Position numbers and translations under genes: made by a program. The notes beneath the pieces were generated by a model. The model searched no databases, had not been told where the DNA came from, and saw nothing but the letters and a program-made list of their open reading frames with translations. This document shows, one piece after another, positions 25,860 through 34,415 of a DNA stretch of 64,000 bases. Position 1 is the stretch's first letter. Each line of letters opens with the position of its first letter. Origin of the DNA: Bacteroidota bacterium (GTDB lineage: Bacteria; Bacteroidota; Bacteroidia; Bacteroidales; Paludibacteraceae); assembly GCA_017860345.1 (NCBI GenBank), contig JAFNAV010000001.1, positions 41,773 to 105,772 of the forward strand. Reading direction: 5' to 3'.

Positions 25860-27338
25860 CTAACTATTTTTGGTAACCACCAAATATCTTCTGTAATTAG
25901 TGTCCCACTCATCCTGACTTTCGGGCAAAAATTCTACCAGCTCTATCGACTCAGCAATACTGGTACGCATATCCTGCGTGTTGGCGTATAGCCCGGCGGT
26001 TTTAGCCTGAATCATTACATTGCCTATGGCAGTGGCTTCCATTGGGCCTGCGTACACGGGAATACCAAGAGCATTGGCCGTAAACTGATTGAGCATGGCA
26101 TTTTTCGAGCCTCCACCTATTACATGTAAACTCTCTATGGGGAACGATGCAAACGACCTCAAACTTTCGAGCACCTGCTTGTACCTGAATGCCAGACTCT
26201 CAAAGATACAACGGGTTATTTCGGCTTTTGTGCGTGGCACTACCTGCGATGTTTTTTCGCAATAGTGCTGAATGGCCTTAATCATCGATACCGGATTGGC
26301 AAAATCCACAGCATCCGGATTGATAAAGCTTATAAACCCATCTGCAGCTTTGGCATCGGCAATTAGTTGCGGATAAGAGTTTTCATCGGAAGTGGTTCCC
26401 CATTCAAACCGGCATCGCTCCAGCAGCCACATACCGCATATATTTTTCAAAAAACGGATTGTACCTTCCACCCCACCCTCGTTGGTGAAATTGAGTGTAA
26501 AACTCTCGTCGGTAATAATTGGTTTCTCAGCCTCGATACCCATAAGCGACCATGTACCCGAACTCAGGTATGCATAGTTTTTATCCCGTGCCGGCACCGC
26601 TGCCACCGCCGAACCCGTATCATGACCCGCTACAGCAATTACGGGAATGGCTCCCAAGCCGGTTTGTTTCTGAACCGAAGCCGATAATGTACCTACTACC
26701 TCGCCGGGAAACACAAAACGTCCGAAATTATTCTCTGTAAGCCCCACAGCGTTCAACAACTCAATATCAAACTTTTGCTTATTGGCATCGAGCATTTGCG
26801 ATGTTGAAGCAATGGTATATTCCGTAACTGTTTCGCCTGTTAGCATATACGAAAGAGCATCCGGCATAAACAATATTTTTTCAGCAAGTGGCAATATGGC
26901 TGAGTTATGCGCCTTCATAGCCGAAAGCTGAAATAGCGAATTGAAATTCATAAACTGTATCCCGGTAGATTTATACACTTTCTCGCGGGGTACTATTTTA
27001 AAAAAATTGGCCTGTGCCTCGTCGGTATGCGGATCGCGGTAGCTGTAGGGGTTTCCCAGCACCTCACCATTTTTATCAAAACAAACAAAATCAACTCCCC
27101 AGGTATCAATACCTATCGACTGAATTTCTATTTTTTCGTCGGCAATTATCTTCAATCCTTCAAGTATCGATTGATATAAATTCAGAAAATCCCAATAAAA
27201 ATGTCCGTTTGCTTCAATTATTTTATTGGGGAAACGGTTGATTTCGCGTAGTTCTATCGACCCGCTTTTAATCATACCCAGAATTGTACGTCCACTGGTG
27301 GCTCCCAAATCCACAGCTAAAAAGTTGGTGGTTTTCAT
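25860..27338 (-). CDS. rhaB: Rhamnulokinase
   Basis: A 492-residue FGGY-family sugar kinase that phosphorylates L-rhamnulose at C1. The N-terminal phosphate-1 motif is NFLAVDLGATSGRT (5-18), and IDTWGVDFVCFD near 96-107 is characteristic of RhaB. The C-terminal domain has the adenosine motif HVIGGGSKNAMLNQ. It is the first of the three rha genes in transcription order and lies downstream of the two secreted glycosidase genes. The next enzyme, rhamnulose-1-phosphate aldolase, is not found in the window. Confidence 0.95.
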   Translation of the reverse strand: MKTTNFLAVDLGATSGRTILGMIKSGSIELREINRFPNKIIEANGHFYWDFLNLYQSILEGLKIIADEKIEIQSIGIDTWGVDFVCFDKNGEVLGNPYSYRDPHTDEAQANFFKIVPREKVYKSTGIQFMNFNSLFQLSAMKAHNSAILPLAEKILFMPDALSYMLTGETVTEYTIASTSQMLDANKQKFDIELLNAVGLTENNFGRFVFPGEVVGTLSASVQKQTGLGAIPVIAVAGHDTGSAVAAVPARDKNYAYLSSGTWSLMGIEAEKPIITDESFTLNFTNEGGVEGTIRFLKNICGMWLLERCRFEWGTTSDENSYPQLIADAKAADGFISFINPDAVDFANPVSMIKAIQHYCEKTSQVVPRTKAEITRCIFESLAFRYKQVLESLRSFASFPIESLHVIGGGSKNAMLNQFTANALGIPVYAGPMEATAIGNVMIQAKTAGLYANTQDMRTSIAESIELVEFLPESQDEWDTNYRRYLVVTKNS

Positions 27339-27411
27339 GCGTTCTTTTTTATTTTTTAATTAGTTGTCGCATGGAACTCGCAGTGAACATGGTCTTTGGT
27401 TTAAACACATG

Positions 27412-27429
27412 TCCCGATAGCTATCGGGA
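27412..27429. repeat. 18-bp perfect palindrome, second copy
   Basis: TCCCGATAGCTATCGGGA, identical to 22578-22595. Both lie in spacers beside rhamnose-locus genes, so an operator was considered, but one copy sits inside a degenerate repeat cluster, so a dispersed repeat is more likely. Confidence 0.6.
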
Positions 27430-27524
27430 TGCTCGTTCCATATTAAAATTTTAAGGTTTTGTTATCCAACCAATCAGTTTGGTTAATTAGATTTATATTT
27501 TTAGTGAAAAATATTTTTTATTTA

Positions 27525-28952
27525 TCAAGGCTTTACATTTATATTGTCAGTCAGTATTAGCTGAGTCTGCTCGCTTGCTTTTACCGTAAAATCAGCAAAC
27601 GTCCAGTTTTTTGCCCAACTGATAGCTCCGGCATTTTTTCCTTCAAAACTCACCTGCTTAAAGCTAAAGTTATCGATAGTTCCCGTTTCAATCCCCGAAG
27701 CTTTGATGCAGGTAGCTGCACCGGTAGCGCTTATATTTCTAAAAAATATGTTCCTGAATTTGGGAGTTCCTACTTTCGGGTCAACCGGAATAAGCATCTT
27801 CTTCCAATGGACGGGAATACTATCCGGATTGTACCCTTTCGGGAGCAAAGAAGTGCTATAAGTTGGGTGCCAGTTGAGGTCAACCACAAAAGGGTCGCGC
27901 ACACCATCCATGGCAATATTATAGAGGTAAATATTCTCAATCACTCCGCCCCGCTGCACTGTAGATTTAAAGCGCAAACCATACTTAGTACCCACCCCCC
28001 GGAGGTTGTAAGCCACTATATTACGTATGCCACCCGAAGTCTCGCTGCCACAGGTAAACAGCCCGTCGCCATGTCCCGCCACACAATCGCGAATCACCAC
28101 ATACTCAGTAGGTCTGTTCACCCGCAGCCCATCAGCATCGCGTCCGGCTTTCAGGCAAAAATTATCGTCATTACAATTGATGTTGCTGTTTTGCACCAGA
28201 ATTTTCGACGACGAATCAATATCCACACCATCGGTACTTGGACCGCGCCCTTCAATATTATTGCTTATAATTACCCCATCCACAGTAACATGCGTTGAAT
28301 ACAATATATGCAACGACCAAAAACCCGGCTGATAAAGCACAATATCCTTCACCGTAACATTTTCGCAATCCGACACAATAATACCCTGCGGACGTTCACA
28401 GTCGTAATCCACTATCCAGCGCAAGCCTTTGGGATCATATTCCTTACGCATATTCCAGTACTTGTCCCAAAATATCTTACCCCGCCCATTAATCACGCCA
28501 CTGCCCGATATAGCTGCATTTTTCTGCCCTATCACATTGATAAGCGCCGACGGCCACACCATCTCTATCCCGGCCACCCGGGTACTTATCTTTTTATAAT
28601 CCGTTATATTCTGGCTCCCAATCAGGGTTGTTCCCTTGGGCACTTCAAAATTCACATTACTTTTTACAAACACCGAGCCCGACAAATATATACCCGGATG
28701 AAACGTAACCTTTCCACCACCAGCAGCCGCACAGCGGTCAATCGTTTTCTGAATAGCTTCAGTACAATCTACCACAGCATCGCCCACAGCGCCGTCCTCA
28801 TTCACATAAAAAACCTTATCACTTTTCGGAAACGTTTTTGCACCCACATCGTTCATCCATTCAAAATCGGGGATGCCCTCCGGGGTAGCCGAAAACACTG
28901 GGAAAGTACCGATAACAATCATTGTTACAAGTATCGAAAATGATTTCTTCAT
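27525..28952 (-). CDS. Secreted glycoside hydrolase family 28 (polygalacturonase/rhamnogalacturonase-type)
   Basis: A 475-residue protein with a Sec signal peptide (about 1-21, MKKSFSILVTM...VFS) and a parallel beta-helix. The GH28 catalytic set is complete: Asp241 in PSTDGVD, Asp262-Asp263 in CNDDNF, His294 in AGHGDG and Arg327-x-Lys329 in LRFKS. These enzymes hydrolyse alpha-1,4-galacturonide bonds or related bonds in pectin and rhamnogalacturonan. The ATG at 28952 gives a clean signal peptide; an upstream extension overlaps the promoter at 28978-28985. Placed between GH105 and rhaB, it likely frees rhamnose-containing oligosaccharides. Confidence 0.9.
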   Translation of the reverse strand: MKKSFSILVTMIVIGTFPVFSATPEGIPDFEWMNDVGAKTFPKSDKVFYVNEDGAVGDAVVDCTEAIQKTIDRCAAAGGGKVTFHPGIYLSGSVFVKSNVNFEVPKGTTLIGSQNITDYKKISTRVAGIEMVWPSALINVIGQKNAAISGSGVINGRGKIFWDKYWNMRKEYDPKGLRWIVDYDCERPQGIIVSDCENVTVKDIVLYQPGFWSLHILYSTHVTVDGVIISNNIEGRGPSTDGVDIDSSSKILVQNSNINCNDDNFCLKAGRDADGLRVNRPTEYVVIRDCVAGHGDGLFTCGSETSGGIRNIVAYNLRGVGTKYGLRFKSTVQRGGVIENIYLYNIAMDGVRDPFVVDLNWHPTYSTSLLPKGYNPDSIPVHWKKMLIPVDPKVGTPKFRNIFFRNISATGAATCIKASGIETGTIDNFSFKQVSFEGKNAGAISWAKNWTFADFTVKASEQTQLILTDNINVKP

Positions 28953-28977
28953 GAAGCAAAAGATTTTTTTATTGCTA

Positions 28978-28985
28978 CAAATGTA
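28978..28985 (-). promoter_or_regulatory. Promoter -7 element of the GH28 gene
   Basis: TACATTTG on the minus strand, 25 bases before the ATG at 28952. Confidence 0.5.
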
Positions 28986-29161
28986 ACTCATGCGTTTACC
29001 ACTCACAGTAATTAATTTGACATATTAGCTATTATTTTTGCTATCCCACTCAATAATCATCAGTTCAGCATTCCACAGCTCTTAACCGCGAAACATCTCA
29101 TATACAACCATATAAGCACAACACTCAGCCACATTACCGCATATTTCAATTTATATTTTTC

Positions 29162-29291
29162 TTTGGGGGTTCCCCCGCTTGGGCGGGGTCGGGCTATCCG
29201 CTCCAAGTCCCCTGCCTCAGCCTTTCGGCTACGCCTCAGGCCAAGTCAGCGTCCTTTCCACTTCTATCCCTAACCCACGCGGCGCCACAGT
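29162..29291 (+). repeat. GC-rich dispersed repeat, copy 2
   Basis: Order of words: GGGGGTTCCCCC, GGGTCGGGCTATCCGCTCC, AAGTCC, TCAGGCCAAG, GTCCTTTCCAC, CTATCCCTAACCCACGCGG. It fills most of the 529-base gap between GH105 and GH28 and is in the opposite orientation to those genes. No other feature was seen in the gap apart from the GH28 promoter. Confidence 0.75.
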
Positions 29292-29481
29292 CTGTGCACA
29301 TATCCATCGTAAATACCATTTCCCTAATATGGCTTATTGCACATCAGCAACAAACACAAAAACTTATAACTATCTTCGTAAAAAAAGAGCCTATAAAGTT
29401 AAGGGAAAAATTCAATAAATGAATCTCTCCCTTAACCAATATTAGTGTTCACATCCCGTTTTTTTGAGGGGACAAAAAAAC

Positions 29482-30687
29482 TTACTTACCAAGTTCCTGA
29501 CAACCCATAATGAAAGGGCCGGTAGCTTTGGCATCGTTATCTCTTATTTTTTCATTGATATAATACTCATAGCTTCCGTCGCGATACGGATTACCACCCA
29601 AACCTGCAACTGCACAACACTTTGTAAGCGAAAGCACACCATTTTCCTCCTTAATCAATTTGGTGGTTATCCCCTTAAAGGCTTTTTCGGCATTTTTTTT
29701 ATATTTACCGGCAATATACCCTTTATTCACAGCTTTGGCTATGGAATACATACACATGGCCGATACCGAAGCCTCTTCGTAATTACCCGGTTTTCCGGCC
29801 ATATCCACCACCTGATACCACAGTCCGTTACCCGACTGATACCGCACCATAGCTTTGGTAAGTTGCTGAATAATGGTTATAATTTCCTGCCTACGCGGAT
29901 GGTTTTCGGGAATAAAATCAAGTACATCTACGGCAGCCATATAGAACCATCCTATGCTGCGTCCCCAAAAGTTCGGCGACTGACCCGTAACCGGATTAGC
30001 CCACTTCTGCGACCTACTTTCGTCCCAGGCATGATAATTCAGACCTGTTTTGGGGTCGTACGTTTTTTGGTAGCAAAGCGTCACCTGATGAATGGCCTCA
30101 TCAATCCATTCAGGCCGGTTAAACACCTGACCATATTGCGCCATAAATGGCGACCCCATATAAATTCCATCGAGCCAAATCTGGTTGGTATATATTTTCT
30201 TGTGCCAGTAGCCACCCTCAGTGGTACGCGGATGGTTGCGCATCTGATCCATAAGTTTTTCTATGGCCAGTTTATATTTGGGATTTCCTGTTTGGGCATA
30301 AACATCGAAAAGTACTTTTCCGGAATTTATATAATCAATATTGTACGTTTCTACATGATAACGCAATATCTCGCCCCGGTCATTAATTAAACTATCGGCC
30401 CATTCCTTTACATAATCAAAATATTTCTGATTTCCGGTTGCTTTCCACATTTTCAACATGGCCAGATTACCAAGCCCCTGCGTGTAGCCAAAATAATATT
30501 GCTTTCCATAATCGAGCATATAAGCTTTAGGAAAACGGGTCATTTCTGACAAAGCAAATCGTTCGGCATAAGTCACCTTAGCTTTGGCCGGACAAGGTAA
30601 AACCGACGGAGAATAATTTGAACTATACACACTTCCTGCACAGGCAAGAGCAATAAAAAAAGCAAAAATGGTTTTCAGTAACTTCAT
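29482..30687 (-). CDS. Secreted glycoside hydrolase family 105, unsaturated rhamnogalacturonyl hydrolase
   Basis: A 401-residue (alpha/alpha)6-barrel protein of the YteR/RhiN family with an N-terminal signal peptide (about 1-22). Key features: YNIDYINSG with Asp118, and QIWLDGIYMGSPF with Asp173, which correspond by pattern to the two catalytic acids of YteR (Asp88 and Asp143). HAWDES and FWGRSIGWF follow. The enzyme removes unsaturated galacturonate from the end of rhamnogalacturonan fragments made by lyases, leaving rhamnose. It is the first gene of the leftward cluster with a promoter at 30734-30741. Confidence 0.9.
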   Translation of the reverse strand: MKLLKTIFAFFIALACAGSVYSSNYSPSVLPCPAKAKVTYAERFALSEMTRFPKAYMLDYGKQYYFGYTQGLGNLAMLKMWKATGNQKYFDYVKEWADSLINDRGEILRYHVETYNIDYINSGKVLFDVYAQTGNPKYKLAIEKLMDQMRNHPRTTEGGYWHKKIYTNQIWLDGIYMGSPFMAQYGQVFNRPEWIDEAIHQVTLCYQKTYDPKTGLNYHAWDESRSQKWANPVTGQSPNFWGRSIGWFYMAAVDVLDFIPENHPRRQEIITIIQQLTKAMVRYQSGNGLWYQVVDMAGKPGNYEEASVSAMCMYSIAKAVNKGYIAGKYKKNAEKAFKGITTKLIKEENGVLSLTKCCAVAGLGGNPYRDGSYEYYINEKIRDNDAKATGPFIMGCQELGK

Positions 30688-30733
30688 AACAACCGTTCAA
30701 TGTGTTTTTTGAAATTTATATAATTAATTTAAA

Positions 30734-30741
30734 CAAAGATA
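30734..30741 (-). promoter_or_regulatory. Promoter -7 element at the head of the GH105-rhamnose cluster
   Basis: TATCTTTG on the minus strand, 46 bases before the GH105 ATG. Confidence 0.55.
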
Positions 30742-30859
30742 GCTTTTATCGGCCAACGAACTATATTACATTTGACTGATTTATTGCTGCTTTTGTCATC
30801 ACTGATTTTACTAATAATTGTTATAAATTACATAATTGCTTTTAATACAAACAAAAAAA

Positions 30860-30890
30860 AAAGAACGACATTCATAGTCGCTCTTTTCCC
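30860..30890 (-). terminator. Terminator after the phosphate transporter gene
   Basis: AAAGAACGAC (30860-30869) pairs with GTCGCTCTTT (30877-30886) with one G-T pair, with a T run in minus-strand reading. Confidence 0.8.
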
Positions 30891-30914
30891 GTATAGTTAC
30901 CAGTAACAGTATAA

Positions 30915-31964
30915 TCAATACATCAGCCCACCAAAAACAAAATAGATAGCTGCAGCCAAAGCCGCACTTACCGGAATGGTAAGTATCCACGCCACCAGCA
31001 GATTTTTAGTTACGCCCCAGCGTACAGCCGACAACCTTTTTACAGCGCCAACCCCGATAATAGAACCCGTGATAGTGTGGGTGGTACTAACCGGAATTTT
31101 CAGTATCTCAGTCAGATACAGAGTCATAGCGCCAGCTGTTTCGGCAGCCACACCTTCGAGCGGAGTAACTTTGGTAATGCGTGAGCCCATGGTTTTTACA
31201 ATTTTCCAACCTCCCGACATGGTTCCAAGCGAAATCATGGTGAAACATGCAAATGCCACCCAATCCGGTATTTCTTTTATATCATGTATACCCATATCCA
31301 GTCCGTTTTGATTGTATGCAGCATAAAGAGCCGCCGCAATGATACCCATTACCTTTTGCGAGTCGTTAAGACCATGACCAATGCTGAACAGCCCCGACGA
31401 CACAAGCTGAAGCCGCTTAAACCACAGATTAGCCTTGTGGGGATTTGCTCTGCGACAAATAAACAGAATCAATATGGTAAGGATGGACGAAAAAACCATC
31501 CCGATTAAAGGAGCCAGAATAATGAACGAAGCAATTTTTATAATAACATCAGCTTTGATGGATTCAAAGCCCAATGTACTGTAACCACTGTTTATGATAG
31601 CACTCATGATAGCTGCACCTGCAAAACCGCCTATCAGCGTATGCGACGAAGAAGACGGTATACCCAACCACCATGTAGCCAAATTCCACATGATGGCAGC
31701 TACAATACCTGAAAAAATAACAGGAAGCGTAATATAGTCCTCAATTACCGCTTTAGATACTGTATTGGCTATTCCAAACTCACCAATAATAAACTTAGCA
31801 ATAAAAAATGCAACAAAATTAAAGGCTGCTGCCCATAAAACTGCCCTGAAAGGAGTAAGTACCTTGGTGGAAACTATTGTAGCAATCGAATTGGCAGCAT
31901 CGTGAAAACCATTGATAAAATCAAAAATCAGAGCCAATACGATAATGGTTATTAATAGAGCCAT
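30915..31964 (-). CDS. pit: Low-affinity inorganic phosphate transporter, PiT family
   Basis: A 349-residue inner-membrane protein with about ten transmembrane segments. It carries the two PHO4/PiT signature repeats: DFINGFHDAANSIAT near the N terminus and SIGHGLNDSQKVMG in the middle, plus SSSSHTLIGG and STTHTITGS loops. It takes up phosphate with a cation. The upstream DUF47 gene is 25 bases away on the same strand, the usual pairing for this transporter type. Confidence 0.93.
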   Translation of the reverse strand: MALLITIIVLALIFDFINGFHDAANSIATIVSTKVLTPFRAVLWAAAFNFVAFFIAKFIIGEFGIANTVSKAVIEDYITLPVIFSGIVAAIMWNLATWWLGIPSSSSHTLIGGFAGAAIMSAIINSGYSTLGFESIKADVIIKIASFIILAPLIGMVFSSILTILILFICRRANPHKANLWFKRLQLVSSGLFSIGHGLNDSQKVMGIIAAALYAAYNQNGLDMGIHDIKEIPDWVAFACFTMISLGTMSGGWKIVKTMGSRITKVTPLEGVAAETAGAMTLYLTEILKIPVSTTHTITGSIIGVGAVKRLSAVRWGVTKNLLVAWILTIPVSAALAAAIYFVFGGLMY

Positions 31965-31989
31965 TGATTTAATTATTTATTTGAATGAT

Positions 31990-32637
31990 TTACGCGTATT
32001 TTACAATAATTGTCTGAATAATTTTACCTACCTGTTCGGCAACATCTGTTGCTTTCTCCAGCTCGGCCATTATTTCCTTGACCTTTATAACTTCTACGGC
32101 ATCTTTCTCATTTTCAAATAAATCTATCAGGAAATGTTCAAAAACATCATCAGCTCTGTTTTCCATATCGTGCAACTCCTTGCAATATTCCTTAATTTTT
32201 ACAGAGCTTTTCTTAATCACATTCAGTTCGTCTACCGCTTTTCCTATACAAACTACCCCTGCTTTCAACTCGCGGGCCAAATCAACCGAACTCTTGGGCA
32301 TTTGCTTTGGATTGTACAATACTAATTTCTTAGCACAGCTATTAATCCGGTCGGTTACATCGTCGAGTCTGTTAGCCAAATGATGAATATCCTCACGGTC
32401 GAATGGAGTGATAAAGGTCGTATTCAGCTCGTCAAAAATTTTAGTGGAGAGTACATCACCTGCCTTTTCCTGTTCTTTAATTTTTTTATAATACTCAATG
32501 GCAGTTTCGTGATCCGCATTTTCCATACATTCTATAATAAGATCAGAAGCTACCAACATTACATCAGCCATCTCTTTCAATATGGGAAAAAACTTGGGTT
32601 CTTTGGGGGTCAACCTGCTAAGGAATGAATTGTTCAT
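31990..32637 (-). CDS. DUF47 / PhoU-like Pit accessory protein
   Basis: A 215-residue, mostly alpha-helical, highly charged cytoplasmic protein of the DUF47 (PhoU_div) family. The pattern of helices with HHLANRLDDVTDRINSCAKKL and MENRADDVFEHFL resembles the metal-binding E/DxxxD motifs of PhoU. These proteins are encoded next to PiT transporters and are thought to regulate or gate them. It is first in the unit, with pit following after 25 bases. Confidence 0.88.
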   Translation of the reverse strand: MNNSFLSRLTPKEPKFFPILKEMADVMLVASDLIIECMENADHETAIEYYKKIKEQEKAGDVLSTKIFDELNTTFITPFDREDIHHLANRLDDVTDRINSCAKKLVLYNPKQMPKSSVDLARELKAGVVCIGKAVDELNVIKKSSVKIKEYCKELHDMENRADDVFEHFLIDLFENEKDAVEVIKVKEIMAELEKATDVAEQVGKIIQTIIVKYA

Positions 32638-32674
32638 AAAAATTTACTTGTTTATATATTTAAATATTGCGATG

Positions 32675-32682
32675 CAAAAATA
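32675..32682 (-). promoter_or_regulatory. Promoter -7 element for DUF47-pit
   Basis: TATTTTTG on the minus strand, 37 bases before the ATG at 32637. Confidence 0.5.
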
Positions 32683-32923
32683 ATAAAACAAAGCCGGATA
32701 AGTTTTTCTTCACTCAAATTTAATAGTTTTGTAACATGAGAAATAAATTTATAATAATCAGGCTGTTACAATTTAAACAATTACAAAACTAACAATAGGA
32801 CAAAAAACATAGAAAACAGATAAACCTGTGCAAATTTAAAAAAATATCACCTTTTAATAAAGAATTAAGAGCAAATAAGCGAATATTTTATTTAAAAAAT
32901 TTTTTTTGATATGGAAAAAGTCA

Positions 32924-32931
32924 TATTTTTG
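32924..32931 (+). promoter_or_regulatory. Promoter -7 element of the ferredoxin gene
   Basis: TATTTTTG, 37 bases before the ATG at 32969. A TTTG at 32905-32908 is upstream at a shorter than usual spacing (15). Confidence 0.55.
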
Positions 32932-32968
32932 CAGAACTAATTAGTACTAACAAAAATTTAAGAAAAAA

Positions 32969-33136
32969 ATGGCTTACGTAATTTCAGAAGATTGTATCGC
33001 TTGCGGTTCTTGCATTAGCGAATGTCCGGTAGACGCAATTTCGGAAGGTGATATCTATGTAATTGATGCTGACTTGTGTACCGACTGTGGCACTTGTGCT
33101 GATGTTTGTCCTTCAGAAGCAATCAGTCCGGCATAA
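32969..33136 (+). CDS. Small 2[4Fe-4S] ferredoxin
   Basis: A 55-residue clostridial-type ferredoxin. Two CxxCxxCxxxCP motifs are complete: Cys9, 12, 15, 19 followed by Pro20, and Cys37, 40, 43, 47 followed by Pro48. Each motif binds one 4Fe-4S cluster. Such ferredoxins serve low-potential electron transfer, for example with pyruvate:ferredoxin oxidoreductase, and point to anaerobic or microaerobic metabolism. It stands alone between its own promoter and a strong terminator, the usual setting for a highly expressed electron carrier. Confidence 0.95.
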   Translation: MAYVISEDCIACGSCISECPVDAISEGDIYVIDADLCTDCGTCADVCPSEAISPA

Positions 33137-33160
33137 TTAAAAATTATTTGCTAAAGACAC

Positions 33161-33195
33161 AAAAAACCTGCATGATATTTTCACGCAGGTTTTTT
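33161..33195. terminator. Bidirectional terminator between ferredoxin and gldB
   Basis: AAAAAACCTGC (33161-33171) pairs with GCAGGTTTTTT (33184-33194). Both convergent genes end on it. Confidence 0.9.
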
Positions 33196-33237
33196 TGTTT
33201 GACTGAAATACCGGATTTATACCGCGGCAGAACTCTC

Positions 33238-34245
33238 TCAGGGATTATATCCTGAACCATCAAGAATTTTCTGATAATTGGTTTCTTTTATCAGTTGCTC
33301 AAGTGTAATATCCTGATTTTTGTCCATATACTTGTTTACTATTTGCCAACCCACCCAGGTGCCAAGCCGGCCAGGCGACTCCTGCGATACGGGTGATGTA
33401 AAAGGAGCATCGTTCACGTATTTACCTATAAGCATCATATCCGACGAGAACAAATCGCGCTGATCAACAATCACCTGCCATATTTCTTTTTCGTATTTTC
33501 TACACCATTCCCACTGCAACGAACTGTAACCTATCAGGTCGTGTGGTTTGTATCCGGGCATCACCGCCGAGAACAGATACATCAGCTTTCCCCGGTAAAT
33601 CATATTTTCGAGCAACCTGTTGTCCTTGTAATCAACCGGAAAAGATTTGAAAATAAATGCCGAAACAACATCGGGCACCACATTCTCAGGGCGCATATTG
33701 TAAGTTAAATACTCATAGGTAATCTGACTGTATTTAGGATAATCACTACCCAGATATAAATCCACCCCGATGCCTATAAAATCATCGGTAGTAATAATTG
33801 AACGATTAAAACCGGATACAAAAAAATAAACCTCAGGGGTTTTTAGTTGAGGGAAATAGTGATGCATCAGCCCCAATGAGGTAGTGAGAGCTTGCTCATA
33901 AGGCTTTACATTATCAAACACACTCAACACTTTTTTATTCACTGCAGTAAATGTCGTATCGGTCAGAAACCCGGTAATTAATCGGGCAACCTGAGCTGTA
34001 TCAGTGGGGTTTGTGCCCAACACATCAGTCAGATATGTTGGCAAAAACAAAGGATAATCGCGATATAATTTCCCTATTGCCTGATCCATTTTTTGAGTAT
34101 TCAGAGCAATAAAGTCTTTATCAAAGCGTACAATCTCTACTTTAAAATTGTCCTGCTCCGGTACTTCCGAAAAGCGATTCTTTTTTGTACATGAAGTACA
34201 GAATAAAACCGCCCCAACAATCAGCCATGTATATACTTTCATCAT
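33238..34245 (-). CDS. gldB: Gliding motility/T9SS-associated lipoprotein GldB
   Basis: A 335-residue lipoprotein. The signal sequence MKVYTWLIVGAVLFCTSC puts the lipid-bearing Cys near residue 18-19. Family-typical segments are VEIVRFDKDF after the signal, VYFFVSGFNRSIITTDDFIGIGVDLYLG in the middle (here seen in parts) and GYKPHDLIGY towards the end. GldB is needed for gliding and for the type IX machinery in Flavobacterium, but homologues occur in many non-gliding Bacteroidetes. Two adjacent ATGs (34245, 34242) are possible starts; a TTG further upstream is rejected. gldE and gldD lie about 6 kb away. Confidence 0.85.
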   Translation of the reverse strand: MMKVYTWLIVGAVLFCTSCTKKNRFSEVPEQDNFKVEIVRFDKDFIALNTQKMDQAIGKLYRDYPLFLPTYLTDVLGTNPTDTAQVARLITGFLTDTTFTAVNKKVLSVFDNVKPYEQALTTSLGLMHHYFPQLKTPEVYFFVSGFNRSIITTDDFIGIGVDLYLGSDYPKYSQITYEYLTYNMRPENVVPDVVSAFIFKSFPVDYKDNRLLENMIYRGKLMYLFSAVMPGYKPHDLIGYSSLQWEWCRKYEKEIWQVIVDQRDLFSSDMMLIGKYVNDAPFTSPVSQESPGRLGTWVGWQIVNKYMDKNQDITLEQLIKETNYQKILDGSGYNP

Positions 34246-34349
34246 TATCAATTATTTATATTAATAAGCACAAAAAAAAGCGCACGTATATTAACCCATT
34301 TGAGTATTTAAACCATTAAATCCAAACCAATAATTTGTTAGCCTTTGCA

Positions 34350-34392
34350 CCAAAAACCCCGAAAGCGCAAACCTATCGGTATGCGCTTTCGG
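34350..34392 (-). terminator. Terminator after yidC
   Basis: CCGAAAGCGC (34359-34368) pairs with GCGCTTTCGG (34383-34392). In minus-strand reading the stem is followed by GGTTTTTGG. Confidence 0.8.
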
Positions 34393-34415
34393 TATATAAC
34401 TCATAAAAACGAATT

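Noticed and set aside
27412..27429. Operator for the AraC regulator (palindrome shared with 22578-22595)
   Set aside because: AraC-family sites are usually direct repeats, and one copy sits in a degenerate repeat cluster, so a dispersed palindrome is more likely.
29464..30390. 308-codon open frame opposite the GH105 gene
   Set aside because: It is the antisense shadow of a clearly conserved GH105 gene.
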